DNA of 38,803 nt from Aldersonia kunmingensis (GTDB lineage Bacteria > Actinomycetota > Actinomycetes > Mycobacteriales > Mycobacteriaceae): positions 1 through 38,803 of the forward strand of contig NZ_LRRB01000317.1 in the NCBI RefSeq assembly GCF_001646865.1. Direction: 5' to 3'. Position numbers and translations under genes: made by a program. The notes below the pieces were generated by a model, which saw only the letters and a list, made by a program, of their open reading frames with translations, searched no databases and was not told the origin of the DNA. Positions 7,170 through 14,243 of the stretch are shown piece by piece. Position 1 is the first letter of the stretch; the number at the start of each line of letters is the position of its first letter.

Positions 7170-8812
7170 TGACCTCAGATCGCCGAATCGAGCCTCAGTT
7201 CGCCAGCGCAGCGGAACGGCAGGTCTGGCAGGCGCTCCGCGTGCAACTGCCGGATACCGCGCTGCTGCGGACCGGCCAGCGCGTCACCGATCACTCGAAG
7301 GATCACGAAATCGACTTCCTCGTGGCGATCGAGGGCGCCGGGGTTGTCTGCCTCGAGGTCAAGGGCGGCGAAGTCTGGCATGACGGAGAGCGTTGGCGCC
7401 GCGGCGACGTCGACGAAATCAAGGACCCTGTCGCCCAGTCCCGCGATGCCTGTTACGCGCTGCGCAGATACGTAGAAGACGATCACCGTTGGACGCAGTC
7501 CCGGCCCCGCTGGGATCACATGGTTGTGCTGCCGAATGTCGAGTTGCCGGCGGACTTCGCGTTACCGGAGTGCCCACGCTGGAAGGTGATCGATCGAACC
7601 GAGCTGGACCACATGCTCGAGAAGATCATGCACGTGCTCGTGAACCACCAGGCCGAACGTCCGTCGCTGTCCGGTGCTGGGCTCGACGAACTGTCCGAGG
7701 TACTGAACGGTCGTGGGCTGCCGCAGCGGGACGTGGTAAGCCGTGGGAACGCGCACGAGGACGCGGCCAACGTATTGACCCGACAGCAATGCAGCATTCT
7801 CGACGCGATCCGGCTCCTCCCTCGAGTCGAGGTTCGCGGTGGCGCCGGAAGCGGTAAGACGTTCCTGGCGCTCGAACAGGCGCGCCGACTGCAGAAAGAA
7901 GGGAAAAGAACTGCGCTGCTGTGCTATTCGCACGGTCTCGCCTCCTATCTGCGGCGGGTGACCGCGGGATGGCACTACAAGGAGCGGCCCGCATATGTTG
8001 GTGAGTTCCACTCGCTCGGCCTGAAGTGGGGTGCGCCGACCGGTCCCGAGGAATCCGAGCGCGGCCCGGCGGCGGTTCAGTTTTGGGAAGTGGATTTGCC
8101 CGCGAAGATGGTCGAACTGGCGCAGCAGTTACCGCCAGGGCAGCGGTTCGATGCCGTTGTGATCGATGAGGCGCAAGACTTCGCAACGGAGTGGTGGACG
8201 GCCGTGCTGGCGGCGTTGCGCGATCCGGAGTCCGGCTGCGTCTACGCCTTCAACGATGAGGGGCAGCGCGTCTTCGACCGGTTCGGGGCCGTGCCGGTGC
8301 AGCTGATACCCATCCTGCTCGAGGAGAACCTTCGCAACACGGTGCCGATCGCGGAGACCTTCAAACCCCTTGTCGGACAAAAGATGCGGCTACGCGGGGG
8401 GGAAGGCCCCGACGTTCGCTTCGTCGAATGCGGTGCCCTTGAAGCCCTCGGTGCGGCCGATGATCAGATCGATGTGCTGCTTGAAGAAGGTTGGCGGCCC
8501 GAGGATCTCGCCCTGTTGGTGATCGGCTCGCGGCATCCCGAGCAGGTCGAACGGCAGCGCGAGGGGCACGAGGCGTACTGGGACAGCTTCTGGGACACCG
8601 AGCAGGTATTCTACGGACACGTGCTCGGCTTCAAGGGGCTCGAGCGCCGGGCCGTCGTCCTCGCGCTCAATGACGACGCCAACGGCGATCGGGTGCGCGA
8701 GCGGCTGTACGTCGGCCTGTCGCGTGCGCGCGATCAACTCGTGGTGTGCGGTGACCCGGATTTCATTCGCGACGTCGGCGGTCCCGAACTCGCGCGCAAG
8801 CTCGGGCTCTAG
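7169..8812 (+). CDS. NERD-domain nuclease-helicase (UvrD/Rep-like superfamily 1)
   Basis: 547 residues from ATG 7169 (GTG at 7166 also possible), with TGGAG 7 bases upstream. Residues about 10-130 form a NERD domain, a restriction-endonuclease-like fold, with EIDFLV...VCLEVKGGE matching the D-ExK catalytic pattern. After a linker comes an SF1 helicase core: Walker A GGAGSGKT near 225, Walker B VVIDEAQD near 331, motif III-IV EENLRN, and motif VI YVGLSRAR near the end, with a shortened 2B region. It should bind and unwind or cut DNA in the cytoplasm. NERD-helicases are patchily distributed and some occur with defence genes. Here it is coupled by a one-base overlap to a HAD phosphatase, with no other defence gene near. 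A hairpin repeat follows the stop codon directly. Confidence 0.88.
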   Translation: MTSDRRIEPQFASAAERQVWQALRVQLPDTALLRTGQRVTDHSKDHEIDFLVAIEGAGVVCLEVKGGEVWHDGERWRRGDVDEIKDPVAQSRDACYALRRYVEDDHRWTQSRPRWDHMVVLPNVELPADFALPECPRWKVIDRTELDHMLEKIMHVLVNHQAERPSLSGAGLDELSEVLNGRGLPQRDVVSRGNAHEDAANVLTRQQCSILDAIRLLPRVEVRGGAGSGKTFLALEQARRLQKEGKRTALLCYSHGLASYLRRVTAGWHYKERPAYVGEFHSLGLKWGAPTGPEESERGPAAVQFWEVDLPAKMVELAQQLPPGQRFDAVVIDEAQDFATEWWTAVLAALRDPESGCVYAFNDEGQRVFDRFGAVPVQLIPILLEENLRNTVPIAETFKPLVGQKMRLRGGEGPDVRFVECGALEALGAADDQIDVLLEEGWRPEDLALLVIGSRHPEQVERQREGHEAYWDSFWDTEQVFYGHVLGFKGLERRAVVLALNDDANGDRVRERLYVGLSRARDQLVVCGDPDFIRDVGGPELARKLGL

Positions 8813-8813
8813 T

Positions 8814-8867
8814 ACCGGAGTGAACGGAAGCGTTCACTCCGTCTAACGCAACAAATCTTCCGTTCAC
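8814..8867 (-). repeat. Dispersed palindromic repeat, single inverted copy
   Basis: Read on the minus strand this starts with GTGAACGGAAGATTTG and contains TGCGTTAGACG and TTCCGTTCAC. It matches the first 54 bases of each 100-bp unit at 35.6 kb with about 48 of 54 identical bases, in the opposite orientation. The ends GTGAACGGAA and TTCCGTTCAC are 10-bp inverted repeats. A further hairpin, GTGAACG-GAAG-CGTTCAC, lies at 8820-8837. It starts at the very end of the helicase gene and could also serve as its terminator, though no T-run follows. Confidence 0.8.
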
Positions 8868-8898
8868 GGACCGCGGAGGTGAACCACTAATACCAGCG

Positions 8899-8928
8899 TT
8901 GACACTTAGCGCAATAGTGCGCTAATAT
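8899..8928 (+). promoter_or_regulatory. Promoter of the ADP-ribosylglycohydrolase gene
   Basis: TTGACA at 8899-8904 and TAATAT at 8923-8928 are separated by 18 bases, an almost ideal SigA-type promoter. The 20-bp operator 1 occupies the spacer and the first half of the -10, so repressor and RNA polymerase would compete directly. The start codon is 29 bases after the -10, with a strong SD (AAGGAG) in between. Confidence 0.7.
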
Positions 8929-8947
8929 AAGCGCAAACCTGAGCTAA
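8906..8947 (+). promoter_or_regulatory. Tandem NrtR-type operators upstream of the ADP-ribosylglycohydrolase
   Basis: Operator 1 (8906-8925) is TTAGCGCA-ATAG-TGCGCTAA, a perfect 8-bp-arm palindrome. Operator 2 (8928-8947) is TAAGCGCA-AACC-TGAGCTAA, the same layout with two arm mismatches. The centres are 22 bp apart, about two helical turns, so two dimers would sit on the same face of the DNA. The design TTAGCnCA-N4-TGnGCTAA is shared with the palindrome at the NrtR-like gene (5381-5400) and occurs nowhere else that I can see in the window. Confidence 0.7.
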
Positions 8948-8956
8948 GGAGTAAGG

Positions 8957-10333
8957 ATGCGGCTTTCGGCAGTCCAGAACGATCGCGTGGCGGGCGTGCT
9001 GGTCGGTACCGCGGCGGGCGATGCGCTCGGCGCGGGTTATGAATTCACCAAACCCGCGGCGGACGCCGTCATCGACATGATCGGCGGCGGGACCTTCAAC
9101 TGGGCGCCGGGGGAGTGGACCGATGACACCGCAATGACCATCGCGGTGGCTCGGGCGCTGGCCGGCGGCGCGGACGTCGAGACCCGCGAGGGCTTCGACG
9201 CCGTCGCCGCCGAGTTTCTCCGCTGGTACGACACGCAGCCGAAGGACATCGGCAATCAGACCCGTGCCGTTCTCGCGCACCGGCCGAGCACGGCCAACGA
9301 GATGGTCTGGCACGCAAAGCAGCTCGGCAATGCGAAGCAGGGCAACGGCTCCCTCATGCGTACGTCTGCTATCGCGCTCGACTATCTCGACGACGCGCGC
9401 GGTTGCAGCGATGCCGCCGCCGCGGTCTCCCGGCTGACTCATCCCGCGCCCGAGGCGGTGGACGCGTGCCGGATCTGGTCGTCGGCGATCCGCTACGCCG
9501 TGTTGCACGGCTCGTTCGACGGCGTGCGGAAGGCGGCCGCGCATACCTCCGACCCCGGGTACTGGCTGCGGCTCCTCGATCAGGCCGAAAATGGCCGGCC
9601 GGAGGACTTCTCGAACAACGGCTGGGTCGTGCATGCCCTGCAGACGGCGTGGTGGGCGATCACGACTGCCGATGCCTCGTCGCCGCGACACCTGCAGGAC
9701 GCGCTGGAACTGTGCGTGCGCGCCGGGTCGGATACCGACACCACGGCCGCGACTGCCGGCGGGCTGCTCGGTGCGCGCTGGGGTGCTTCGGCGGTTCCGG
9801 CCCGGTGGCGGCGGATCATGCACGGCTACCCCGGCATGGACGCCAACGATCTGGTGCGCGTGGCGATGCGGATCGCATTCGACGGTGGCGCCGATGAGCG
9901 TGGCTGGCCGCTTGCCGACACGATCGACTACGCCGGATTCTCGACGGATCGGCTTGCGGTTCACCCGCACGACGAGGGCGTGATCCTCTCGGGTGCTGCG
10001 CATTACGACCGCGCGGCCGTGGATGCGGTGATCAGCCTGTGCCGGGTGGGTGCCAAGCCGATTGCGGCCGAGCATATTCAGTTCTGGCTCGTCGACAGCG
10101 GCAAGGACCGCAACGCCAATATCGAGTTCGTGCTCGACGACGCTGCACGGACCATCAACGAGTTGCGCCGCGAAGGAAAGCGGGTGCTTGTGCACTGTGT
10201 CGAGGGCAAGAGCCGCACCCCGGCCGTGGCGGCCCGCTACGCGAAGCTGCTCGGCCGCGATCCCCGGGACGTGTTGCGGGTGATGCCGTGGGCCCGGCCC
10301 AACCCCGCCCTCTGGAACGCGGCAACCCGCTGA
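8957..10333 (+). CDS. ADP-ribosylglycohydrolase fused to a C-terminal dual-specificity-type phosphatase
   Basis: 458 residues. ATG 8957 follows AAGGAGTAAGG. Residues 8-310 form a DraG/ARH domain: the first Mg2+ site TDDTAMT (55-61), GNGSLMR (129-135) and the second site AGSDTDT (256-262) are all intact, so it should cleave ADP-ribose from modified proteins, nucleic acid or small molecules. Residues about 325-455 carry a phosphatase-like domain with the P-loop HCVEGKSR (413-420), fitting the HCx5R signature; a general acid Asp may be D380 (WLVDS) or nearby. Such a protein could remove both ADP-ribose and phosphate groups, or process ADP-ribose 1''-phosphate-type products. Two tandem palindromes at its promoter match the one at the NrtR-like gene, indicating control by ADP-ribose or NAD status. 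Confidence 0.9.
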   Translation: MRLSAVQNDRVAGVLVGTAAGDALGAGYEFTKPAADAVIDMIGGGTFNWAPGEWTDDTAMTIAVARALAGGADVETREGFDAVAAEFLRWYDTQPKDIGNQTRAVLAHRPSTANEMVWHAKQLGNAKQGNGSLMRTSAIALDYLDDARGCSDAAAAVSRLTHPAPEAVDACRIWSSAIRYAVLHGSFDGVRKAAAHTSDPGYWLRLLDQAENGRPEDFSNNGWVVHALQTAWWAITTADASSPRHLQDALELCVRAGSDTDTTAATAGGLLGARWGASAVPARWRRIMHGYPGMDANDLVRVAMRIAFDGGADERGWPLADTIDYAGFSTDRLAVHPHDEGVILSGAAHYDRAAVDAVISLCRVGAKPIAAEHIQFWLVDSGKDRNANIEFVLDDAARTINELRREGKRVLVHCVEGKSRTPAVAARYAKLLGRDPRDVLRVMPWARPNPALWNAATR

Positions 10334-10449
10334 TCCACGCTCCCAGCGGATTGGCAGGTTCGCCGGAGGCTATCGCCAGGTCCGATCGGAATGCTTCGTG
10401 GTGTGCCGGAGCAAGACTGCGGCACAGCGTCAAAACGAAAGGACCACTC

Positions 10450-10707
10450 ATGAAGTCGAAGCTCATGAAGGCCGCCGCCACCGGCGGAATCGCCCTCGCC
10501 GCAGTCGGTATCGGTTCAGGTGTCGCGAGCGCTGAGCCGAACCACAACAACAATCCGCAGCCGTCCTGGCAGCAGGATCAGCATCAGGACAATCGTCAGC
10601 AAGATCACCGCAACGATCGCTGGGACGACCGGAATCACCGTTGGGAGGTCGCGCCCACCCCGCACGGTTTCTGGCTCTTCGACCAGTGGATTCCGCTGCC
10701 CTGGTGA
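10450..10707 (+). CDS. Small secreted Asn/Gln/Asp/His-rich protein
   Basis: 85 residues with AAAGGA 6 bases before the ATG. Residues 1-28 form a Sec signal peptide (KSKLMK, a hydrophobic Ala/Gly core, cleavage after ASA). The mature part of about 57 residues is very rich in Asn, Gln, His, Asp and Arg with repeated QQD/DR/WDDR steps, and ends in an aromatic tail with GFWLFDQWIPLPW. I recognise no family; similar short exported proteins are common in nocardiae. The His/Asp content might bind metal. A strong terminator follows 20 bases after the stop. The 116-base gap before it contains nothing I can assign except the SD. Confidence 0.75.
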   Translation: MKSKLMKAAATGGIALAAVGIGSGVASAEPNHNNNPQPSWQQDQHQDNRQQDHRNDRWDDRNHRWEVAPTPHGFWLFDQWIPLPW

Positions 10708-10727
10708 CCGAAGCCCACTAACAGAAA

Positions 10728-10763
10728 CGCCGGTGCTCCACCGCGGGGGTTGGAGCACCGGCG
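10728..10763. terminator. Bidirectional terminator hairpin
   Basis: CGCCGGTGCTCCA (10728-10740) pairs perfectly with TGGAGCACCGGCG (10751-10763) across a 10-base loop, giving a 13-bp GC-rich stem. It lies between the convergent small secreted protein gene and the 424-residue secreted protein gene. The flanks are AAA on the left and CTTTC on the right, so it can work in both directions, although neither side has a long U-run. Confidence 0.85.
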
Positions 10764-10777
10764 CTTTCGGATAAGCG

Positions 10778-12052
10778 TCAGCCGGCGTACGGCACCGTCG
10801 TGCGGGCCATCGAGCCAAGCATCTGCGGCAGCCGGACGAGCGCCCGCTGCTGCACGAATTGCTGATCCATCGGCTTGTTCAGCGTCGCCATCCACAGCTG
10901 CGGGTTCTGTTCCTTCAGCGCGCGGTAGGTCGGCAGCATCTCGTCCATGATGTATTTCCACCGCGCCTCGCGGTCCGACCAGTTGAACGCGGGCAGCGGA
11001 GTCTGCATCCGCCAAGCGACGTTGTCGACGTTGAAGTCCGCGGCGGTGATCGTCAGCGGCTGGTACTCGCGCGGCGGGACCAGGCCGGGAATGGCCGGAT
11101 CGGCGGCTACCGTGCTCAGGTAAGTCAGTGCGCGGCCAACCGAACCCTTGTAGTTGCGCGCGGTGTCCCACTGATCGGCGATCGTCTGGTTCTGCTCACG
11201 CCAGAGCAGTTCCTTGTTGCCTTCGACCACCTTGTCCGCCTCGCCGGTTGCCAAGTCGCGCCAGGCATTCAGCGCGTGGTCGTCGATGAGGCCGGCCGCG
11301 TGGTACTCCTCGATCGCGTCGAGGCCACCGGCGAGGAATGCCTCGTGCTGCGGGATCAGGTCGGCGAAGATGTGCTTGCTCATCCCGATCACCTGGACCT
11401 GGAAGTGCTCGATGTCCTCGGCGGTGATCACCTGTGCGACGTTCAGGACGGCCTTCAGGTTCTCGTTCAGCTTCGCCGTCGCGGGTGCTGCGGCGTCGTT
11501 GAGCGTGGTCACGATCGCGGCCACAGCATCGCGAACCTGGGTGACGCCGAACAGGGCTCGGCCCATATCGACGTCCATGATCCCCGCGCCGAACGACGGG
11601 CCGGCCATGCCGCCCTGTCCGGTCCAGAGGAAGTCGGCGTGCTCACGCTGCAGACGCTCGTAGTAGGCGAACGTGTTCTGCAGATTGCCGACGTTTGCCG
11701 CGAGACCCAGCTGCGGATCCCACTTGTTCAGATCGAGATTCGCCTTGCTGGTGGCGGTGGTCAGCCAATACTGGTGCAACAGTGCGGCATACCGCTTGGG
11801 CGCGATGCCCTCGCTGCGCGCCTCGTTGAGCAGCTTGCCCAATTCGACCGGGTCCGTTGAGAACTCGGGGTTCACGCCGCCGACATTCATCGCGGCTTCA
11901 TTGGTGCGAGGCGCGTCGAGGTAGCGGTCCAGCTCCCCGGCGGTGCCGGCAATGAGTACCGGGGAGGCGCTCGCCCCGGCCGGTGCGAGCAGCGCGGTCG
12001 TAGCGGCGGTCGCCGCGACAGCGAGCGTCGCGGCGATCATGCGGGCCTTCAT
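10778..12052 (-). CDS. Secreted alpha-helical protein of unknown function
   Basis: 424 residues. An N-terminal Sec-type signal peptide (KARM, Ala/Thr/Leu-rich core, ASA cleavage region near residue 29) is followed by a soluble, mostly helical body with many Ala, Leu, Gln and Trp and no membrane segment. I recognise no catalytic motif. His residues occur in HFQVQVIGMSKH and LIPQHE, which could be a metal or ligand site, but this is only suggestive. Its ATG overlaps the TGA stop of the lipase-like gene upstream by four bases (ATGA), so both are translated together and the two exported proteins very likely work as partners. Proteins of this size class are found in Nocardia and Rhodococcus as uncharacterised exported proteins. 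Confidence 0.8.
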   Translation of the reverse strand: MKARMIAATLAVAATAATTALLAPAGASASPVLIAGTAGELDRYLDAPRTNEAAMNVGGVNPEFSTDPVELGKLLNEARSEGIAPKRYAALLHQYWLTTATSKANLDLNKWDPQLGLAANVGNLQNTFAYYERLQREHADFLWTGQGGMAGPSFGAGIMDVDMGRALFGVTQVRDAVAAIVTTLNDAAAPATAKLNENLKAVLNVAQVITAEDIEHFQVQVIGMSKHIFADLIPQHEAFLAGGLDAIEEYHAAGLIDDHALNAWRDLATGEADKVVEGNKELLWREQNQTIADQWDTARNYKGSVGRALTYLSTVAADPAIPGLVPPREYQPLTITAADFNVDNVAWRMQTPLPAFNWSDREARWKYIMDEMLPTYRALKEQNPQLWMATLNKPMDQQFVQQRALVRLPQMLGSMARTTVPYAG

Positions 12053-13356
12053 CGGGTCTCCTTGAACTTCTTATCGAGCCATTCCACGTCCTGCATGCCG
12101 AGAAGATCGGCACCGGCGTGATACGGGTTGAGCAGCGTTTCGAGCCCGGCGCAGTGGCTGGGGTCGACAGTGACGTCGGTGCCACCGGCGCGGTAGGTCG
12201 CGGTCAGCTTCTCGACATCGGCGTAGGGAACGAGGAAGTCGTCACGGCACGAGGTCATGAGCACGGGCGCCTTCGGTGACGCCTGGCCCATGCGGTTCTC
12301 GCGGTAGGCACGCTCGAATACCGGATTGTCGGCGGGGCGCCCGTTCTTGTAGAGCGCGGAGAGCGGCACGAACGGCACGCCCAGGTAGAGCGCCTGGCAG
12401 GTCTCATGGAAGACATCGGCCATGGCCTTGCCGAGCGGCGTCAGTTCCTTGTCGAGGTCGATCTCGGGGTACTTGGCCGCGTAGCCGAGTGAGTTCGCGA
12501 ACACGAAGCCGGAGCCGATGCCGCCGTCTGCCTTGCGCTCGAAGGACGCGGGCTCGACGACCATCGCCTGCAAAACGGTGCCGACGACATTGAGTTCGGG
12601 TGCGTAAGTGGCCTGCTTCTCCGCGGCGACTCCCGCGGCAACGCCACCACCCGCGATGCCGTACAGCCCGATCGGGATGTCGCTGGGCAGGCCGGCGTCG
12701 GTGATCGCGATCGCGGCGCGCAGGCCGTCCAGGGTCGCGGGGCCGGAGTACTGACTGACCGAGAACCCGTGCGGGTTCGGGTCGCCGTCGTTGGCGGTGT
12801 CGCTCATCATCACGGCCCAGCCGTGGCCGAACATCTGCGCTACCGGCGGCAGCGCGGAGATGAGGGACGGGTCGGTCTGGTCGCCGCCGGTCCACTGGGT
12901 GCTTGGCATGCAGCCTGCGCCGAGGCTGTCATTCGCCTCGGAGTAGCCGATGAGCTTGCGGTCGGCAGGCTTGGTGCCGTCCTCCGGAACCATCAGGAGC
13001 CCGGTGCTCACGGTCTTGGACTTGTCGAAGTCGGTGGTTACGTACATCAGCTGCCAGGCACGGACCTTGCCCGGTTGCACGCCGTACACCTGCAGCTGGG
13101 CCGGGCGCGCCTTGAGCAGGGTGCCGGGCTTCGCGTCATCCTTCAGCGTCGGTGCCTGGTACCAGGGATCGTCAACGGGGTGGCGCGGGAACCAGTTCTC
13201 GGGCGGCGCGATGTGCGCGTCGGCGAGGGTGCTCAGCACGAAGGGGCTGAAGACCTGGCCGAGGTTGGGGACCTCTTCTGCCGTGGCGGTAGAGGCGCTG
13301 CCGATGGCCAACGCTCCTGCCGCGGCCAGCGCGGTCAGCACAAGACTGTGTGTCAT
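12049..13356 (-). CDS. Secreted LIP-family lipase homologue lacking the nucleophile serine
   Basis: 435 residues with a signal peptide (about 1-26, cleavage after ATA). The body follows the secretory lipase (Candida antarctica lipase A-like, PF03583) layout: YSGPATLDGLRAAIA, then the nucleophile-elbow region, then TYAPELNVVGTV, and late DDFLVPYADVEKL (acid Asp 372/373) and His401. At the elbow, where active members have GYSxGG, this protein has GIAGGG (233-238): the nucleophile Ser is Ala235, encoded by a clean GCG in a sound reading frame. It is thus probably not a hydrolase of the normal kind and may be a binding or scaffold protein. First gene of an operon with the 424-residue exported protein (ATGA overlap). 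A palindrome ACCGT-TACCT-ACGGT lies upstream at 13433-13447. Confidence 0.85.
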   Translation of the reverse strand: MTHSLVLTALAAAGALAIGSASTATAEEVPNLGQVFSPFVLSTLADAHIAPPENWFPRHPVDDPWYQAPTLKDDAKPGTLLKARPAQLQVYGVQPGKVRAWQLMYVTTDFDKSKTVSTGLLMVPEDGTKPADRKLIGYSEANDSLGAGCMPSTQWTGGDQTDPSLISALPPVAQMFGHGWAVMMSDTANDGDPNPHGFSVSQYSGPATLDGLRAAIAITDAGLPSDIPIGLYGIAGGGVAAGVAAEKQATYAPELNVVGTVLQAMVVEPASFERKADGGIGSGFVFANSLGYAAKYPEIDLDKELTPLGKAMADVFHETCQALYLGVPFVPLSALYKNGRPADNPVFERAYRENRMGQASPKAPVLMTSCRDDFLVPYADVEKLTATYRAGGTDVTVDPSHCAGLETLLNPYHAGADLLGMQDVEWLDKKFKETR

Positions 13357-13432
13357 TCGATCTCCGATGTGTCTTCGTTGGTCGAGGGCACGCCGGAAAA
13401 CCGGCCCGACGGTATATCAGCTTGGCAAGATT

Positions 13433-13447
13433 ACCGTTACCTACGGT
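13433..13447 (-). promoter_or_regulatory. Palindrome ACCGTTACCTACGGT upstream of the lipase-like gene
   Basis: Arms ACCGT and ACGGT with a 5-bp centre, 77 bases before the lipase-like start codon. The same 15-mer with one change (centre CACCT) occurs at 32069-32083 over the start of the sirtuin gene. Palindromes of this kind are common TetR-family sites in mycolata, but no matching regulator is encoded in the window. Confidence 0.4.
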
Positions 13448-13501
13448 TACGGAAATGTGAGGTTGATCGCGCTGGTGACGGCGAGGCCCGAGCGCTGGTC
13501 C

Positions 13502-14239
13502 TCAGCGGACGAACAGCCACCCCGCGAGGCCGATAGCGGCGATCGCCACCGCGATACGCAGCACATTTGGCGGAATCAGCTTCACTGTCGGCGGGCCGCA
13601 CCAGCCGCCGACGAGCATGCCGACGGCCAGTGCGAGCGCGGCCAGCCAGTCGACGGGGCCGAAGAACGCGAATCCCACCGCCGCCACGAGATTGGCAATG
13701 CCGAGGAGCACGCTCTTCAACAGGGTCGCCGACCAAATGGACTCGCTGGTGGCGATGAGGAACAGCGCGAGGATCATGACGCCCGCGCCGGCACCGAAGT
13801 ATCCGCCGTAGATCGAAACCGCCACGATGCCGATGGGCAGCAGCAGTGGCAGGTCTGCCTTGGCGGCGAGCGTCCGGAGTCGCGGCTGCGCGAGCAGTGC
13901 GATGGCGGCGATGAGGATGAGCGCTGGAACGATCGCCTCGAACGATTCGGCCGACGCGACGAGCAGCACCAGCGCGCCGATCGCTCCGCCGATCGCGGCG
14001 AGCACGCACCACCACACCAGTTGCTTTCCGCGGCTGAGCAATTCGCCCGCCGAGTTCGCGGTGGCGCCCACGCTCACCGCGACCATGGCGACGGTGTTGG
14101 TGACGTTCGCGGCGACCGGCGGCACGCCGACGGCCAGCAGCGCCGGGTAGGACACCACCGAAGCCAGACCGGTAACGAAGCCGATCAGGCCGGAGAAGAA
14201 TCCCGCAACGACGAGGAACGCGGCATCGGCGAGGCTCAC
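13502..14239 (-). CDS. TauE/SafE family sulfite exporter-like membrane protein
   Basis: 245 residues with about eight hydrophobic helices and the two family repeats, seen as GFFSGLIGFVTGLASVVSYP (residues 13-32) and YGGYFGAGAGVMILA in the second half. Proteins of this family move sulfite, sulfoacetate or other small organosulfur anions, or act as general anion exporters, across the inner membrane. No sulfur-metabolism gene is next to it, so the substrate is open. The start is a GTG four bases after the stop of the phosphodiesterase gene; there is no good SD and translation probably depends on reinitiation. The intergenic region to the lipase-like gene (13357-13501) carries that gene's promoter region. 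Confidence 0.9.
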   Translation of the reverse strand: MSLADAAFLVVAGFFSGLIGFVTGLASVVSYPALLAVGVPPVAANVTNTVAMVAVSVGATANSAGELLSRGKQLVWWCVLAAIGGAIGALVLLVASAESFEAIVPALILIAAIALLAQPRLRTLAAKADLPLLLPIGIVAVSIYGGYFGAGAGVMILALFLIATSESIWSATLLKSVLLGIANLVAAVGFAFFGPVDWLAALALAVGMLVGGWCGPPTVKLIPPNVLRIAVAIAAIGLAGWLFVR

Positions 14240-14243
14240 CGAC

